Origin: Heliocidaris erythrogramma
Lineage: Eukaryota > Echinodermata > Echinoidea > Camarodonta > Echinometridae
Direction: 5' to 3'
DNA length: 64,000 bases
Assembly: GCA_025617745.1 (NCBI GenBank)
Contig: CM046869.1
Location: 7,800,668 to 7,864,667 of the forward strand
Both the position numbers and the translations under genes were made by a program. This document shows, piece by piece, positions 35,101 through 50,100 of this stretch. Each line of letters begins with the position of its first letter. The first letter of the stretch is position 1. Below the pieces are notes generated by a model. It was not told the origin of the DNA and ran no database searches. It saw only the letters and a program-made list of their open reading frames with translations.

Positions 35101-38100
35101 TCAAGAGAGAGAGAAAGAAATGTTACGGTGATCAAAATAATGAATATGCTTATAATACATTCCACTGAGGTGGCCATGTTTAAAGAAAAATGAAAAGGTT
35201 CACAAGCCCTATACAACTGTAGATACATGTATATCTCTACATGTGCCTAAGAAGGTATTTGAATGAGTGAAGAGTTTTTGAGAGCCGTACATGGTTGGGC
35301 AGTTGGCTCAAATTAACTGGCTCTAGATACACAAAGGATTTTTGGTAGAAAGCCGTGCGACATTTTGGTGGTCTCAAAAGCAATTTATCAAAGTTACGCG
35401 TTGTCCTTGCCGAGACATCGTCAACAAAATCTATAATGAGCCAATACACACCTCAAAATATGATTCAGACAATTAATGCCCCGAGAAATGTCATAGATGT
35501 ATGAATATTTATGAAAATGTATGAATCAAGCTCTTTCATTGAAGTTAACTTATATCACATAAATATATAAAAAATAACTTGAATTTTGGAATGTATAAAT
35601 GTTTTAAAACTTTATGAATGATCATGAATTAATTGTGTGCCCATTTTCATTGGCTAATAATTTTATTTTTGCAATTTTTCAAAACTAAACTGACCTATTT
35701 CTGTGATCGATGGATATGTAATCTAGATATTTTCACCATTTTTAGCCGAGGGGCAAGTACGACATCGACGTAGCCAGCACGGGAAAATAAGTTAATTTTT
35801 CAAAATAGTTCAAGTGTCCTGACCATGTATCCGTTCGTTACATATATTTATGTAAAATGAGCAACAATGGTATACAAAGGTTGTTTATTATTTATTCAAG
35901 GCAAAACCAATCCAGCCAGGTACGGTACTGCGTACCGCTCCGTACCTGCGGCGTAGAGCGTACATATAACTACATGTACGGTAGAGATATATCATTACAG
36001 TGAGAGAGTGTCCTGACCATGTATCAGTTCGTTACATATATCTATACTGTATTTTACATGCTGTAAAATGAGCAACAATGGTATACAAATGTTACTTATT
36101 GAAAATATATATGTGTTTTTATTTCGATATCGAACGGTACGGTAGAGATATATCATTACAGTGAGAGAGAGAAAATAGATCGTAAAACTACAACAAGACT
36201 TGCCAGATCACCCACCACAGACATATTTAATTGTACAGTCGATTTGATGGACGAAATAGATTCCCTACAACTAGTACTAGTATTACGTAAATCAGTATTA
36301 TATGATTGCTTCCAATCTATTCCAACTCCAGGTATGTGCAATATTTAGATCGTGTGAACAAAAAGGCATTAGGCCTACTAGTATTATCCATACTCCCTTA
36401 GACACTAGATAGACCCTCATGGAAACCCCAAATCTGAAGTCCAAAATTTTTGCTGATAAGGAGAAGAAAAACTTATTGTATTACTAGAGCATGGACCTAC
36501 TTGTACTAGGCCCATGCTAAGTTAGTAAGAGTAATTGAGTTGATAAATCAAGTCAAGAAAAAAATATATGCCACAATGATTTGGGGCTTTGGGCAAGGGG
36601 GATGCCGTCAAGTGGGGGGGGGGGGGGGGGGGGGTGGCTCATCTCCATCTCTGATGAGGGTTGGCTCATCTTCATCTGTGATGAGGGGTGGTTTATCTCC
36701 ATCTCTGATGAGGGTTGGCCCATCTTCACCTCTGATGAGGGTTGGCTCACCTCCATCTCTGATGAGGGTTGACACATCTTCACTTCGGATGGGGGATGGC
36801 TCGTCTTCCTCTATTTGGAGAGGTGGCTCATTTTCAACTCTGAAGGGGTGGCTCATCTTCATCACTTATTGGCGATGCATTTGGCATTACAATTACGTGC
36901 ACTCCTGATACATAAGAAGGGTTTCATTCAAAAGACGTGCGCCGAATGAAAATGTCTGTTCTGACCAAAGGAATCCTATACCTCTAGCACAATATCCCTA
37001 GAAATCAAATATCTTGCCCCTTTGTGAAAAAATTGCTTTCATGGAATATGGAGTATTATTAATGGTTAGTATTATGACAATGGAGATGTTAATGACCTTC
37101 CCTCACGAGTGATGATCGGGAAATGAGCTTAGATGTGCGATTGGATGATTTAAATTTATTATATTGAAGGTTTGGGCACAGAAACACACGCATCCTGAAC
37201 TATAACATGCCTAACCCATTTCAACTACTTAATTTGGAATTTTAAACCATTTTTTGAAGCATGTTGTTTGCGCCCTCATGTGACCTTATTCAGCAGAATC
37301 GGCAAATAATCAGCGGCCTCTCGCGCCAGCGCCCGCACATTCTGTCAAAATGTCGGCGCCGTCGAAGCGCCTATTTGTCGTGTATTCAACGAACATACGT
37401 GTGATCTGAGTGAGTTAGCTCTGTGCCTCGCATGCATGTCATTTTGAAGTCGAGATCCAACTTATTTTGTCGTCATTTTTATTTTATCCAAGCCCGATGA
37501 AAAAAACAACAACCCCAATTGCAACGTAAAGATAGAACATGAATACATTTACTAACACTGACATGACTGAACACTGAATACAAATCTCTAACATTTTTTT
37601 CATCACCACGCCACGCTCTCTGACATGTCCAATCAATTACTTTTAGGGGAGGGATGTTTCAATAATAAAATATCTTTTTCAGAAGAATTTTTTCAAGGGT
37701 GGGGACACACAAAGTTATGACCTGAATATGGCACAATTTTTTTTTTTTTTTTTTTTTTTGGGGGGGGGGGGAGATGTGCCTCTTGTTATCCCCTTTGAAT
37801 GGCTACTGCTTACAAAAATAATTTCTTTTGAAGCCTATTGTTAAACGAAAATTTATACTGTTTAGAATATTATCATATTTGTAGTATGTGTTATATACGA
37901 TGATTGTCATTTGTACAATGATTGTTATTTGTTTCAAGATTATTTATGGGGAAAAAATTCTGTGTAACCTTGTAGTTTTTACCCCATAGTTAGTATAGTA
38001 TTGCAACTACTCTATAGCGCCGCTAAGGCGTGGGTCTGCCGCATTTGACGGCCTTTCTAGTTCAACTTGAGTTCATATTCATAACTGAGTCTATATGTGT

Positions 38101-41100
38101 TTGAGAATAAGAATAATGGAATGTCCAGAACAGGATGTTTATGATACAAACTGGTACAATTACTGAGAAGAGTGTATGAGTAAGAAATGAGAGACCACGA
38201 AATAAAAAGTAAGATGATAGAAGAAACTAGATGATGCAATCCACATAATGTATGTCAATACACTACACATTGAGACAATTTCTTGCACGCTGTAATTGCA
38301 CGACCAGGGGTTGTTTCACAAAGAGTAAGATGCAGGAGGGGGGAGGGGACCGATCATCACCAAAATCAAATCGATTCTTTCCTGTCACTATCCGAACATT
38401 CCCTGAAAATTTGGCGCAAATCCGTTCACCCGTTCTCTAGTTATCTTGTACACAAACAAACAAAAAAACAAACATACGGAGCCCTTTACATAACCCTGCC
38501 GATTTTAAGGCCCGGTCACACCGCCAAAACTTTGTTGGAGCGTTCCTTGAACGGTAGGGAGAGGGGGCCGAATTTCGACAACGCTCGTCACCGCGCACAA
38601 AATGGGAAAAAAAATCGAAAACAGGGGCGTTGCCTTAGCGGTGCACCTCTGAAGCCGGCGTTGTTTTAGCGTTGGTTTAACGGTAGCGAGCGGTAGCGAG
38701 CGTTGGTCCCGCTCCGACACCTCTATACCAACGCCAATCCAAAGTTCATCACCGCAATGGATCGCTGCTTCAACGCCCGACACCGTTCCAGCAATCCCGT
38801 GTCCGCTCGTAAAACGCTTACAACCGCTCCACCAAAGTTTGTGCAACGTTTTTAATCACCGCCCGGGCAAAGCTGGCGAAGCAGCGGTGGTCCAGCGTTC
38901 AAGATTTCTGCGTTGGCCTAGCGGACCCAAGCGTCCACGAACTTGCGGCTAGCGGTGCCAAACTTTGACTGGGCGTTGTTGGAACGGTGGTGAACTTTGC
39001 CGGAGCGGAAAATTGCCCGCTCCTCACCGCTCGCAATATTTTGTGCAGCTCAAAACTTTCGGAGCGGTAGGAGGGACCATCAGCGGTGGCCGAGCGTATA
39101 CGGCGTTGCCTTAACGGGGGCCAACTTCTGTTAAACGGTGGTGAACGGTTACGAGCGGTGATGAATTTTTTCACCGCTCCAGGAACGCTCCAGCAAAGTT
39201 CTGGCAAAGTTCTGGCGGTGTGACCGGGCCTTTATCGGCGTGGGTAATAAAAGCATGCCACAGATCTCCTGTGTAGATTAATATTATACTCGCACATGTA
39301 GCTTACTACTCGCGTCTCAGTGACAGTAGTGACTCGTCATGGTTGTCACTAGAGTACGCAAAAGAAATTGAGACAGCTCTCAGTAGCAGCTTTAGGTTAT
39401 ACATGTATATAATAAAGTCATTCAAATTCTAATCTTTCTAGACCCTACTTAAACAAAGTTGAAGGCGATGGTCTAACTCGAATGTAGGCCTAGGGCACCT
39501 GCAACTTTTGCTATTGTAGCCGTACGCAAAGCGCAGTTAGCCGGCCAGGATCGGCGCACCGAAAACTACAGACCGCTGGGCAAGATCTACGCCGGCGGCG
39601 CGTTTACGTTTTACAACCTTGCCTAGGCAGATTTTTCCAAAATCGCAACGAAACGGCTTGAGCTCAACCCTACGCATTGTAGCAACCCTACACATACGTA
39701 GCGAGGGCATTACATAACGTAGAGAGATCGAGACGCGGGTTCTTTGAATGAATTAATGTGCACGTTTTGTCGTTCATATCATTCGACGTCGGGTGTGTTA
39801 GCTAGAATCAATTTGCGACGCGCGGTCGAAGACGAAGTAGATATCGACATGATGGAGGTGGGTGAATGAAGTCTCAAGCTGAGCCTCAGGTTCAGGGTTA
39901 ATCGCTGAAGCCAGGCTCCGAGTCTGACTCTGAGTCTGAGTCTGACTGCAGTGTTGTTAGCTGAACTGAAGACATGACAAAATCAAAGTCATGTCTATTT
40001 ACATCACACAGATCAGTGATTTACATATGCTTTAGTCATTCATTAATACTTTGATTACATAATCAGTATTTGTGATATAGTGCTCACTCGCCACAAGCTT
40101 TATATGCTTTTTGAGTTGTTGCCTTCCATTATATTTTGACTCAAACTTGATATTTTTGTGTGCATTTTTTTTTTTTGGTAAATAAATGTCATTTTGAACT
40201 GAACTGAACTGATGCCAACTGATTGTCAACCCCCCCCCCCCTTCCCCCTGCATAAATGTGAATGTGCCCTTGTTCGTTTATCTCATCCCCTCATCACGCT
40301 TCATTTGTCAAATACACACGTCTGTCAAATACACACGTCTGTGCTTCAATGCGTAGCTGCCTACATCAGTGTATGGAGTGTACAGGTGACAAAACGGAAT
40401 ATACGCATTCGATCCAACGCCACAGTCAGTACTTAGAATGAGCTCGAGCCGTTTCGTTGCAATATTTCGAAAATATGCCTAGGCTAGGTTGTAAAACGTA
40501 AACACGCTACCCGGCGCGGCCCAGCTCCCCAGATTGAGGATCTTGCGCATTCATTGTCATGATCAATTTTGAACAGGTCCACATCTACCGCAGATTGTCG
40601 GTAATGAAGCCATGCGCTTTACTTTTTAGGTCTGAGCACAACCATAATATAGAGATCTTGGGAAAATTTCTGATCTTTTCGAAAAATATTACCAGTAGAC
40701 TATTCAAAAAGTCCGTTTTAGAGTTCAAAGATAATAATTTTGTTTTGTCATGCAGGAGAGGGGGACTGGGTGGAATGTGGGATAATACGTTTTGTGCAGT
40801 GAACTCACTAGCAGCCACGACGAACACATCCAAATTATTAAGAGGAACGTTAAACAAAATACATATTTCCTTACATTTCATGGCATCATATGGCATTACT
40901 TTGATAAGAATGTCCCCCGGAGAATCTCCTGCTTTCGTTAGATTTACTAGACAAACTCCTTCTAAAACGAAAAAATCTAAAAAAGTTTTCTTGAGATTTG
41001 TGTTGAAATGGCACAAAAGTAGCACTACCCGTATGGCCGCCATTTTTCCATATTTCGTGTCCATATCTTAGGGAATTGTGGGAATGAAAAAAAAATGTAT

Positions 41101-44100
41101 GTATGAGCTTATACATAAAACATTATGTTAATATGAGCCACTAACCAATCATCGAACAGTATTTGACGAGTTTTGACGTCATTCCTCATGAATAAACATT
41201 TATTGAAATTACCCTCCTAGATGTTCAAATCGGACATAGCTCCCACAATGCATCCAGTGCTAAGCATATGGCATGTCAAAGGTTACATTTTTAGTTGAGT
41301 CTGGTATGATCGGATCTCTTTGGTAAGTTGGACTTAAAGTCGCACTTAAATTCCTAGTTGCGTGCTGTATATTACGCATCACCGAATTGGTCAGATCATG
41401 CTCAGGGGAAGCGCGTTATTGGGTAATCTACCAATGAGATTACGCGTTTAATACCATAATTATGCGCATTGACACTTACGCAGGACTCTAATGAGGTGTT
41501 GCAATAAAGTTGCAATCAATTGCAAATTGTAAAGCAAATTAAACAACCATTCTGAATGGTTCAGGGTCTGCCCATTCAAGAAGATGCGCTTGCAACAATG
41601 ATTTTGATTGGTCAGTACCGATCAGTTGCAACTAGCAATCAATTTCAACTTTCTTACAACACCCCATTAGTCAAACGTAACTCCTTGTGAAACACCCCCC
41701 CCCCCCAAGGCCCTCCCCCGAACTCTACTTTAATACGTAATACGAAAGAACGTCTCTAAGCGCTTCACAGGTATCCTTTTTATTATCCCTGTGATTGCAC
41801 CCATTCATGTATACACCTTATCCTCTCCCTGGGGGTGTTTCATAAAGCTGGTCGTAAAGTTACGAATGACTTTACGAACGACTGGAACATGTTCTTGGGT
41901 GCTATACTAATCAGATTCTCAATCATTTAGCACAAGAACTGATCTCCAGTCGTGCGTAAAGTCGTGCGTAACTTACGAACATCTTTATGAAACACCCCCA
42001 GGTCTCCATATCTCTCATGGGTATGCAGTGGCATAAATAGATCACTGTCTTGCCCAAGGATTTTAGTGCCGTGCCGGGGATCGAACCCATGATATTTGCA
42101 TTTCCAGTCAAGAGCTCAATCACTCGACTTCGACATAATGATGATTAGGATTAGGGTTAGGGTTAGGCGTATTGGGCTTTGGTTTGGTTTGATTTTTTTA
42201 CGGCGCTTATAATTCTATAAGAATATTTGCGCTTATTTGGTGCTAGCCTACTCTTAAATTTCGTATAATGAGAATTTCGGTTTGTGTTATAGATTGACAA
42301 GTCGTATTCTAGTGATCGATTTCTTTCTTCTTTCTTTTTGTTCTTCAACAACCGCAGTGTGGCCGCACTCCCAGATGCCAAACTACACTCTTTGCTGCAC
42401 GTAGATGACGTCATAGTAAAGGTGAATCGACAGACGCTGCCCTCTGTAGATTTCTGCTACAAACTCTTTAGGACAACGGATGAAAAGAAAGTAAGAATGA
42501 GTTTGATGCATTTGCATATACTGATTCGCTTTCCTGTTAACGTAATGATAATTTGCCATTCTTTTTCGATTGCTCATTTGTGCCTTTATTTCGTTCTTCT
42601 TTTGTACATTCTTGTATAGTGGATAATAGTTCAGAACCGTGGATTTTATTTAATTTGAATCTATTAATAAAGAGTACATCTCTAACAATATCACTATCAC
42701 TGCAACATATCACAATAATATGTATATTTTATATTTCGTGTTAAAAAGGTTCAGCAACAACAGCTTAACCCAAGAGTATCCACTTATAACACCTCTTGCA
42801 CATAAAGTCTCTTTTAACATTATGTCAACTACATTCTTTGGTGAAGATCTTGAAATGACTCATGATGACAAACATGAAAATCTTAGATAGTTCAAAATTC
42901 AGTAATTTTCTCGGCAAACTGTGCATAACAAATACGACTTAGCAAGTACAATAATTAGCATCCCTAAGGTTGCCAATGGAAACATTAAAAGGTGTAATTT
43001 CGCCAAAGTGTAGCACATGTCCCCTTAAGGTTCAGTTTTACACGGCAGTCACTCGGGTTTCGACCACTGGTTCAACGCAAGCACTCTATATATTAGTAGT
43101 GCTGCTCTCCGGCGTAAATCCGGTTCAAGGAGTGGGGGTGGAGGTATGATCGCAATATTAAGCGGAAATTTCCATAGTTTGGGGGCACCGATAACCAAGG
43201 GCTATTTCTGGGAAGAAAAAAAAACATACAATGCGGAAAATATGCCATCTCTAAAGATTGGCATATATACCCTACATTGTGATTACATTTATAGGGATTT
43301 CGGTTATGTTTCTCTTACATGCTGTAATATAATGTACTTAAGCATCAAAGTTTGCACTTCAGATCTATGAGGTTGTATGGTGATTAATTACATCTTACAA
43401 AGAGGAAAAACCCAGTTCTGAAAGGTTTTTTAACACAGTCTCGGCATGAGAGACTGAAGAGACTGCAGGGACCTCTAATAAGTAACATAACTATACCAAA
43501 TATAAATGTGAGCGAGCCTAGCGAGCGAGCCTTGACGAAATTAAAGTAAAGTTGCTCTAAATCGCTATTAATTAGGGGCACAAATTCTGGAGGAAGAAAA
43601 AAGGGGCGCTTGTCAAGAACGAAAATGGCACTTATCAGAAAAGAAAAGGAGCAGGAATGTTTCTTATTAAAAATTTAGAGCAATTATCAGAGGATGAAAC
43701 AAGTCATGTGGTATTTTGTCACACATGAATATTGGCACTTTACCAGAGGTGAAAAAGGCACTTATGAGAATGGAAACTGGGCGTTTTTTTTTTGTAAAGG
43801 AAAGGGGACTCTTATCAGAATAAGTGTACTTCTTAGAAACAAAATGAGCCCGTGCCAACATGAATTAAGGGGAACTTATCAGAGGTGTAAAGGGGCACTC
43901 ACCAGAGATGACAAGTGTCATTTAGCAGAAGGCGGAAGGGGCACTTGTCATATTAGAATGGGCACCTCTCAAATTTGAATAGAGACCATTGCCACGGCTG
44001 AAGATGCACTTATTAGATGAAAAGGGGGTAATTATTGTATCTGAAAAGTAAGAATGGGAAAAGGCAGTTATTGAAAGGGATTAACAGAAACTTTTGATGC

Positions 44101-47100
44101 AGATGAATTAAAAGGGAATTATCGAAGGAAATATTTTATTAGGGGTTTTATGACAGGTGAAAAGGGAAGAGACTCGTAATTAGAAATAAAAAAGGGAGCA
44201 CTTACCAGAAAGAATAGGGGCAATTATAAGATTGGAAAAGGGCACGTGTTATAATATAAACGATACTTATAGAAGGGGAAGGGGGACAAGAAGGGGGACC
44301 TCTCAGATTTTAATAGGCCTCTGGCAATCATCATATCATACTCGTGATAAGTCCATTCAAACACATATCTAATTATTTGTTTGAGTTTATTTTCTTCCGC
44401 AAAAAATAATACATACATACTTGAAATAACATTTGGTAACATAACAAAACATTTTAAAGAAGTATACATTTGTCAGTTGGAGTAATTACCAAAATTACTT
44501 TTGATATATATATATACAGAAGAAGGACTGCCACTGTAAGCATTGGCTTGAAAACGTGAGAGTCCAACAAAAGAGCATAAATATATTTATTATGCAAAAC
44601 GGAGAAAATGAAGTATAATAACCTTTTTAAAAGGCGTCGATGATATCGATGATGGTAAAAATAATGATGATGACGGTGATGAAACTGATGATTGGTGGGG
44701 ATGAGGATGGTGGATGTTTAAATGATAGGTATTAGCAGAATAGTAATCACAGAAACATGGTTTATAGTATGAAACAAAGTGGTTATAATTGTCAAAATTT
44801 CAAATGCTATACTCTGATAGTAAAATTTTCTTTACTTCTGTTTTAAAAGAATTAAGAGTTCTACAAGATCTGATATTATCAGGGAGTGTATTCCATAAGT
44901 CAGGACCATGGTGCCTTATGGATTTATGTGCAATCAGTGACTTAGGATTGACTAAATGAAAATTTAATGAATTCCGAGTAGGATACGAATGAATAGTATT
45001 ATTTAGTATAAAAAAATGTTGAAACGATTGAGGCAATAAATTATTAGAATATTTAAACATAAATATCAGATTTTGCATCGTATTTACATCAAAAACTTTA
45101 AGTGTTTTTAATTCATAAAACAATGGATTTGTATGAGCTAAATACTGCGAGCCAGTACAAATGCGTAGAGCTTTCTTTTGTAATAAAAATACGGGGTTAA
45201 TTTTGGTCTTTCCGCAAGTGGCCCATACCAAATTACAATAAGTAATATATGGTAGTATTAAAGAATTGTAAAGCATGAAAAGAGTATTTTTAGGAATATA
45301 ATATTGTATCTTATAAAGTATACCAATGTGACTAGAAATACAAGTAGTTATATGCCGGACATGTTCACTCCAATTTAAATTTTCATCGATGAAAACACCT
45401 AAAAATTTTGTATATTTTTTACGTTCCAGAGAAATATTATCAACTTTTATATTGTAGGGAAATTCATCTATCTGATTACTAAGTTTGAAATGTATAAAAT
45501 TTGTTTTAAGGGACAATTTATTACATTTAAACCAGGCAGATATTTTCAGTAATTCTAAATTAAGTATTCGAACTAATGTGTCTAAGTTTTCATGAGAGTG
45601 AAAAATATTAGTATCATCGGCAAAAAGGATAAATGATAAAAGGGATGTAGAGTTGGTTATATCATTAATGTATAAAATAAATAGAAGCGGACCTAATATC
45701 GACCCTTGAGGGACACCACATGTAATTGCAAGAGAGTCAGATTGAATTCCATTATATACTACATATTGTTCTCTACTAGATAATAATCTTTAAACCATGA
45801 AAGTGCAATACCTCTAATCCCATAGTTTTGGAGCTTTTTAAACAGAATATCATGATTTAGAGTATCAAACGCTTTAGATAGATCCATAAAAACCCCTACT
45901 ACATGTTTTTTGTTGGCCATTGAATTTGTTATTTTATCATATATTTGAACTAATGCTAAATCAGTTGAATAATTTTTCCGAAAGCCATATTGATTTAGAT
46001 TTAATACATTATTAGTATTCAAAAAATTAAAAAGCCTAGTATAAATTAATTTTTCAAGTATTTTTGATATGCTAGGAAGAATTGAAATGGGTCGATAGTT
46101 GCTGATTTCATGAGGATCGTCTTTTTTAAAAATTGGATCTACCTTAGCAGTCTTTAAAGAGTTTGGAAATTAGCTCACATATATTGATAAATTAAATATA
46201 AAAGTTAATGGGGATGCAATAACGTGTATAATTTGTTTCAGAAGTGATGTACTTATTCCATCATGACCACAAGCTTTACTAGAATTAAGACCAGTCGTTA
46301 AAGTTATTATTTCATTTTTGATTTGTTGGGTTAAAGAACAAAGATGAAGATATAGGTTAAGGAAGAAAATTAAGGAAACTTTCGTTTTGCACATTGATTC
46401 TATTTGCTAAATTAGGACCTAGATTAACAAAAAAAGAATTAAATGCATTTGGTATCTCATTGTTATTAAAATTATTCCCATCCAATGTAAAATTTTCCTT
46501 CGGTAAATATTGTTTTTTCTTTCCCAACAAATCATTTAAAATGTTCCAGGTTAATTTCATATTTGATTTTACTTTGTTTAATTTTTCTGCATAATGAAGT
46601 TTACGAGACATGCGAATAGTGGTTGTTAATTTGTTTCGGTATTTTTTATATTTATTTAAATTGTCATCTGTTCGATTATGTAAATAAATCTTGTACAATC
46701 TATTCCTTTCATGTATAGATCGTAAAATTGCTTTAGATATCCATGGCATTTTACCATGTTTATAATATTCATCAGATGTTAAATTTGGGAATCGTTGGCT
46801 TGTCGTCGTTTAAAACATGCAAATTCGATGGTTTTCCAAATTCTACATGATTTCATGCCCCTTACTTAAAGGGCTCTTTTCGATTGGTTTATCATTCATA
46901 TTCTTTACGTTCCATCGGAAATTTATCTTTACCAAAACCACATACCGAATCATGTCGTAGAGTGTTTTCATATCGTGGGGCATCGAATTTTAATGTCTTA
47001 CCTTCTATTGTAAAATCATCCATAAACTATAATGAATTCATGAGGGCATTGAACACGCGTTGAAAAGTATCTCCCTTTATTATAGGTTTTCCCGCTCGAT

Positions 47101-50100
47101 TTCATATTTTTGTCAGTCTAATTAATTTAGATGCATTCAAATTCAGACACTATTGTCTAACGATCGATATCGGTCTTTCAAATTTTGAATTGAGTAATTG
47201 AAATTCTTTTCGAGACAAACCGAGTAATTTATGAACACTGAAATTCATTTATGGACAAGATTATTTCAATTAATATCATTCCATTTTTCTTTATCTGCAT
47301 TCGATTTATTTTCAGGGCATTCAAATTAGCGATCGTTCTTACGAATTCGTTTTAGTACTATACGGTTTCAAATTTCGTGCATTAGATTCCAATGTTCATG
47401 CATTCAAATTAAGAAAGTACCCCAGAGGGGCCTGTTTGGGCATTCACTTTCATTTTAAGGAATTCATTTTAAATTCATAGATTCGTTGATCAACTTTCAC
47501 GGATTTCGTGGTTTTTAATATACTCAAACTTATACTGTCTCGTACATTTAAAGGAAGGGAATTCCAAAATTTAGGAGCTGTATATGAAAATGTATTCTGG
47601 GTTAATGCCGTACGAGTTCTTGGCAAGTGATATAGATTGATTTGTCTGGTGGGGTAATGATGGATCTCATTATTTGCTGCATGTAAATATATTATTGAAG
47701 ACAGTGGGCAATTCATGATTATGATACTGAAACATAAGTACAGCAATATTGAGGCGGTAAATATCATAATTTTTTAGTACATTATTAGAGTGAAAAAGAC
47801 CATCAGTGTGGTGGCGATAATTAACATTACTTATAATTCGCATAGCCCTTTTCTGTAATAAAAAACTCTGTCTAACAGGCATGTCGCACTGTTTCCCCAG
47901 GCTAATATTCCATAATTTAGATATGGTAAATCCTGTGTGGAGTATCTATAGTTTTCCAAAAAATTACAATACACATTAAATCGAATGCACTTATTTAAAA
48001 CTTGCCAGCCTTTTGATGAAATTGAATGACCGAAGAGTAACAGAAGCCGGTTGCAGGTGAAATTGGATGCTTCGATTTCAAACTCTTCCTTGTAAGTCAA
48101 ATTTGAATGATGAATTTTAAGAATCTGTTGCACAAAACATTAATTTGCACGTGTAATAAATGAATTTGGATGCTCACTGGTTAAATCGTTTGCTCTTTCT
48201 TCAGATGAGAATGAACCATTTGAAGAATTTGTTGCACGAATAGTGAATTTGGACGAATCAAAGTGAAATTGATTGCTCTTTCCTTAAATCGTTTGCTTTT
48301 AATAGGAATCTTGATGGCCCATTTGAAAAATTCGTTGCACAGATCACGAATTTGAAGGAGCAAAAACGAAACTGAATTTACATGTACCATGGCGATCATA
48401 TCGTTTGCGAATTCGAATGCTCGAAATGTGAAATAGATTTGAACAAACTGTGAAATTGAACGGGAAACCTATATATAAATATTTTTGTATTTGGTAAATC
48501 AAATCAAATAAAATCAAATCAACGGTAATAAATTCAAATTGTAAGAATGTGGGAACGGACAGGAATATAAAGGAAAGGGGGTAATTATCTGAATTAAAGA
48601 TCACATTGCAAGAAAATCACAAATATGGCAATTAATGTATCACTAGAAACTGGGAAGCTTACAGATGGCAATCGTATAAGTTTTATGTCAACTGCGTATC
48701 TGATGATTATAAAAACAACATAAATAAAAGCTCTTCTAAGCATCTGTAATATCCGAGGATTCGCCAGAAATCTAGCGATGTTTTGATGTCGTCACACTAG
48801 GGATCGGTCCTGCTTAAGCAGACGACGTCCTATAATGAATGAACGTAATTGCAATGCAATTATTTATCAAATTATAAAGAGTTTGGTATATTTAACATGA
48901 CCTTATTTCACACCATTCTAAAAGGGAAAGTGAAACTGATTCTGGTAACTAAAACCGTTTGATTGTAAATACACAGGAGAAGGGTCAATGACCAATGAAA
49001 TGAACCCAATTTTCAAATTGAAAAGCCCTCCGAATAATATCACAGATTGTATTCGTTCCCTCTTGAAACGCCGAACATGCCCCGGTGCAAGCAGCTGAAA
49101 ATACAATGGCGTCTTATTTTGTTTACAAGTGACTGATTCCTTTATTTTTTTAACGCTGCATTTTACATCAAAATAATACCATACACGAAGTTAAGAGTGA
49201 GGCAACAGACTAACATTAAGACTGACGCTAGTCAAGTAAGAGAAATAAGTGAAGAGGAGATGACAAAACAGGCACTGAAAATGTGTAAGATGTTATGGGA
49301 CATCGTCTTCTTAGACAGGACTGGTCCTTCGTGTGTCTCACACATCTCAGCAGCGTTCAAGGAGCTCTTCAGCTGCTATATCGGGGGCTGTATTTTACCG
49401 TTTTATAATTGATAATAATCATTAATTCAAATGTTTCCAAGCGTTGAATTTGGATAATTTATGCCATCTATGCAATAATAAGTATTAAGCCAATATTTAT
49501 TTTGATGGAATTTTCTTGCAATGTGATCTTTAAAAGGAACACTTTCCTATGTAAAAGGAGAAACTTCTAGGATACCCAATGCCTGAAATACTGGGAAACC
49601 TGTCCAAAACCCCCACCCCACCCCACAGCATCTGATTTTAAATAATCCTAAAAGTTGAAGCGTCATTCTGAATCCTGATAAAAGACTCGTGAACTTGTAG
49701 AATATGTATTAGATAGACTGTCATTTTGGAGAATGATGTGTAACAATCCTGAGAAATATCCTCGACTCAGCATGACATGAAAATATCTGAGATTGTTTTC
49801 TACACTTTGTTTAAAATACCATGGTTTATTAGTCCTACATTTTGCATCAACTGTGCATTAAAGAGGCGGATATGTAATGCCCATTTGTAGCAATGGAAAA
49901 CATGCTAGTAATGGGCATGGATGAGAAATTTTGATATATAAAATCGGAAAAATATCGGGACATTCAAATCGTTTCTTTAGAATTTTAATTGCATTTTAAG
50001 GAGGAATTCTTACTACTATAACAGTCTCTTTTATCAATTTTATCGATTCTATCAATAAGATATCAATAATATTCTATGGATATAGAAATTATTTCTTCCT

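Noticed and set aside
36540-36908. 122-codon frame with 9-residue repeats
   Set aside because: It is a 27-bp minisatellite with all frames open, preceded by a poly-G run.
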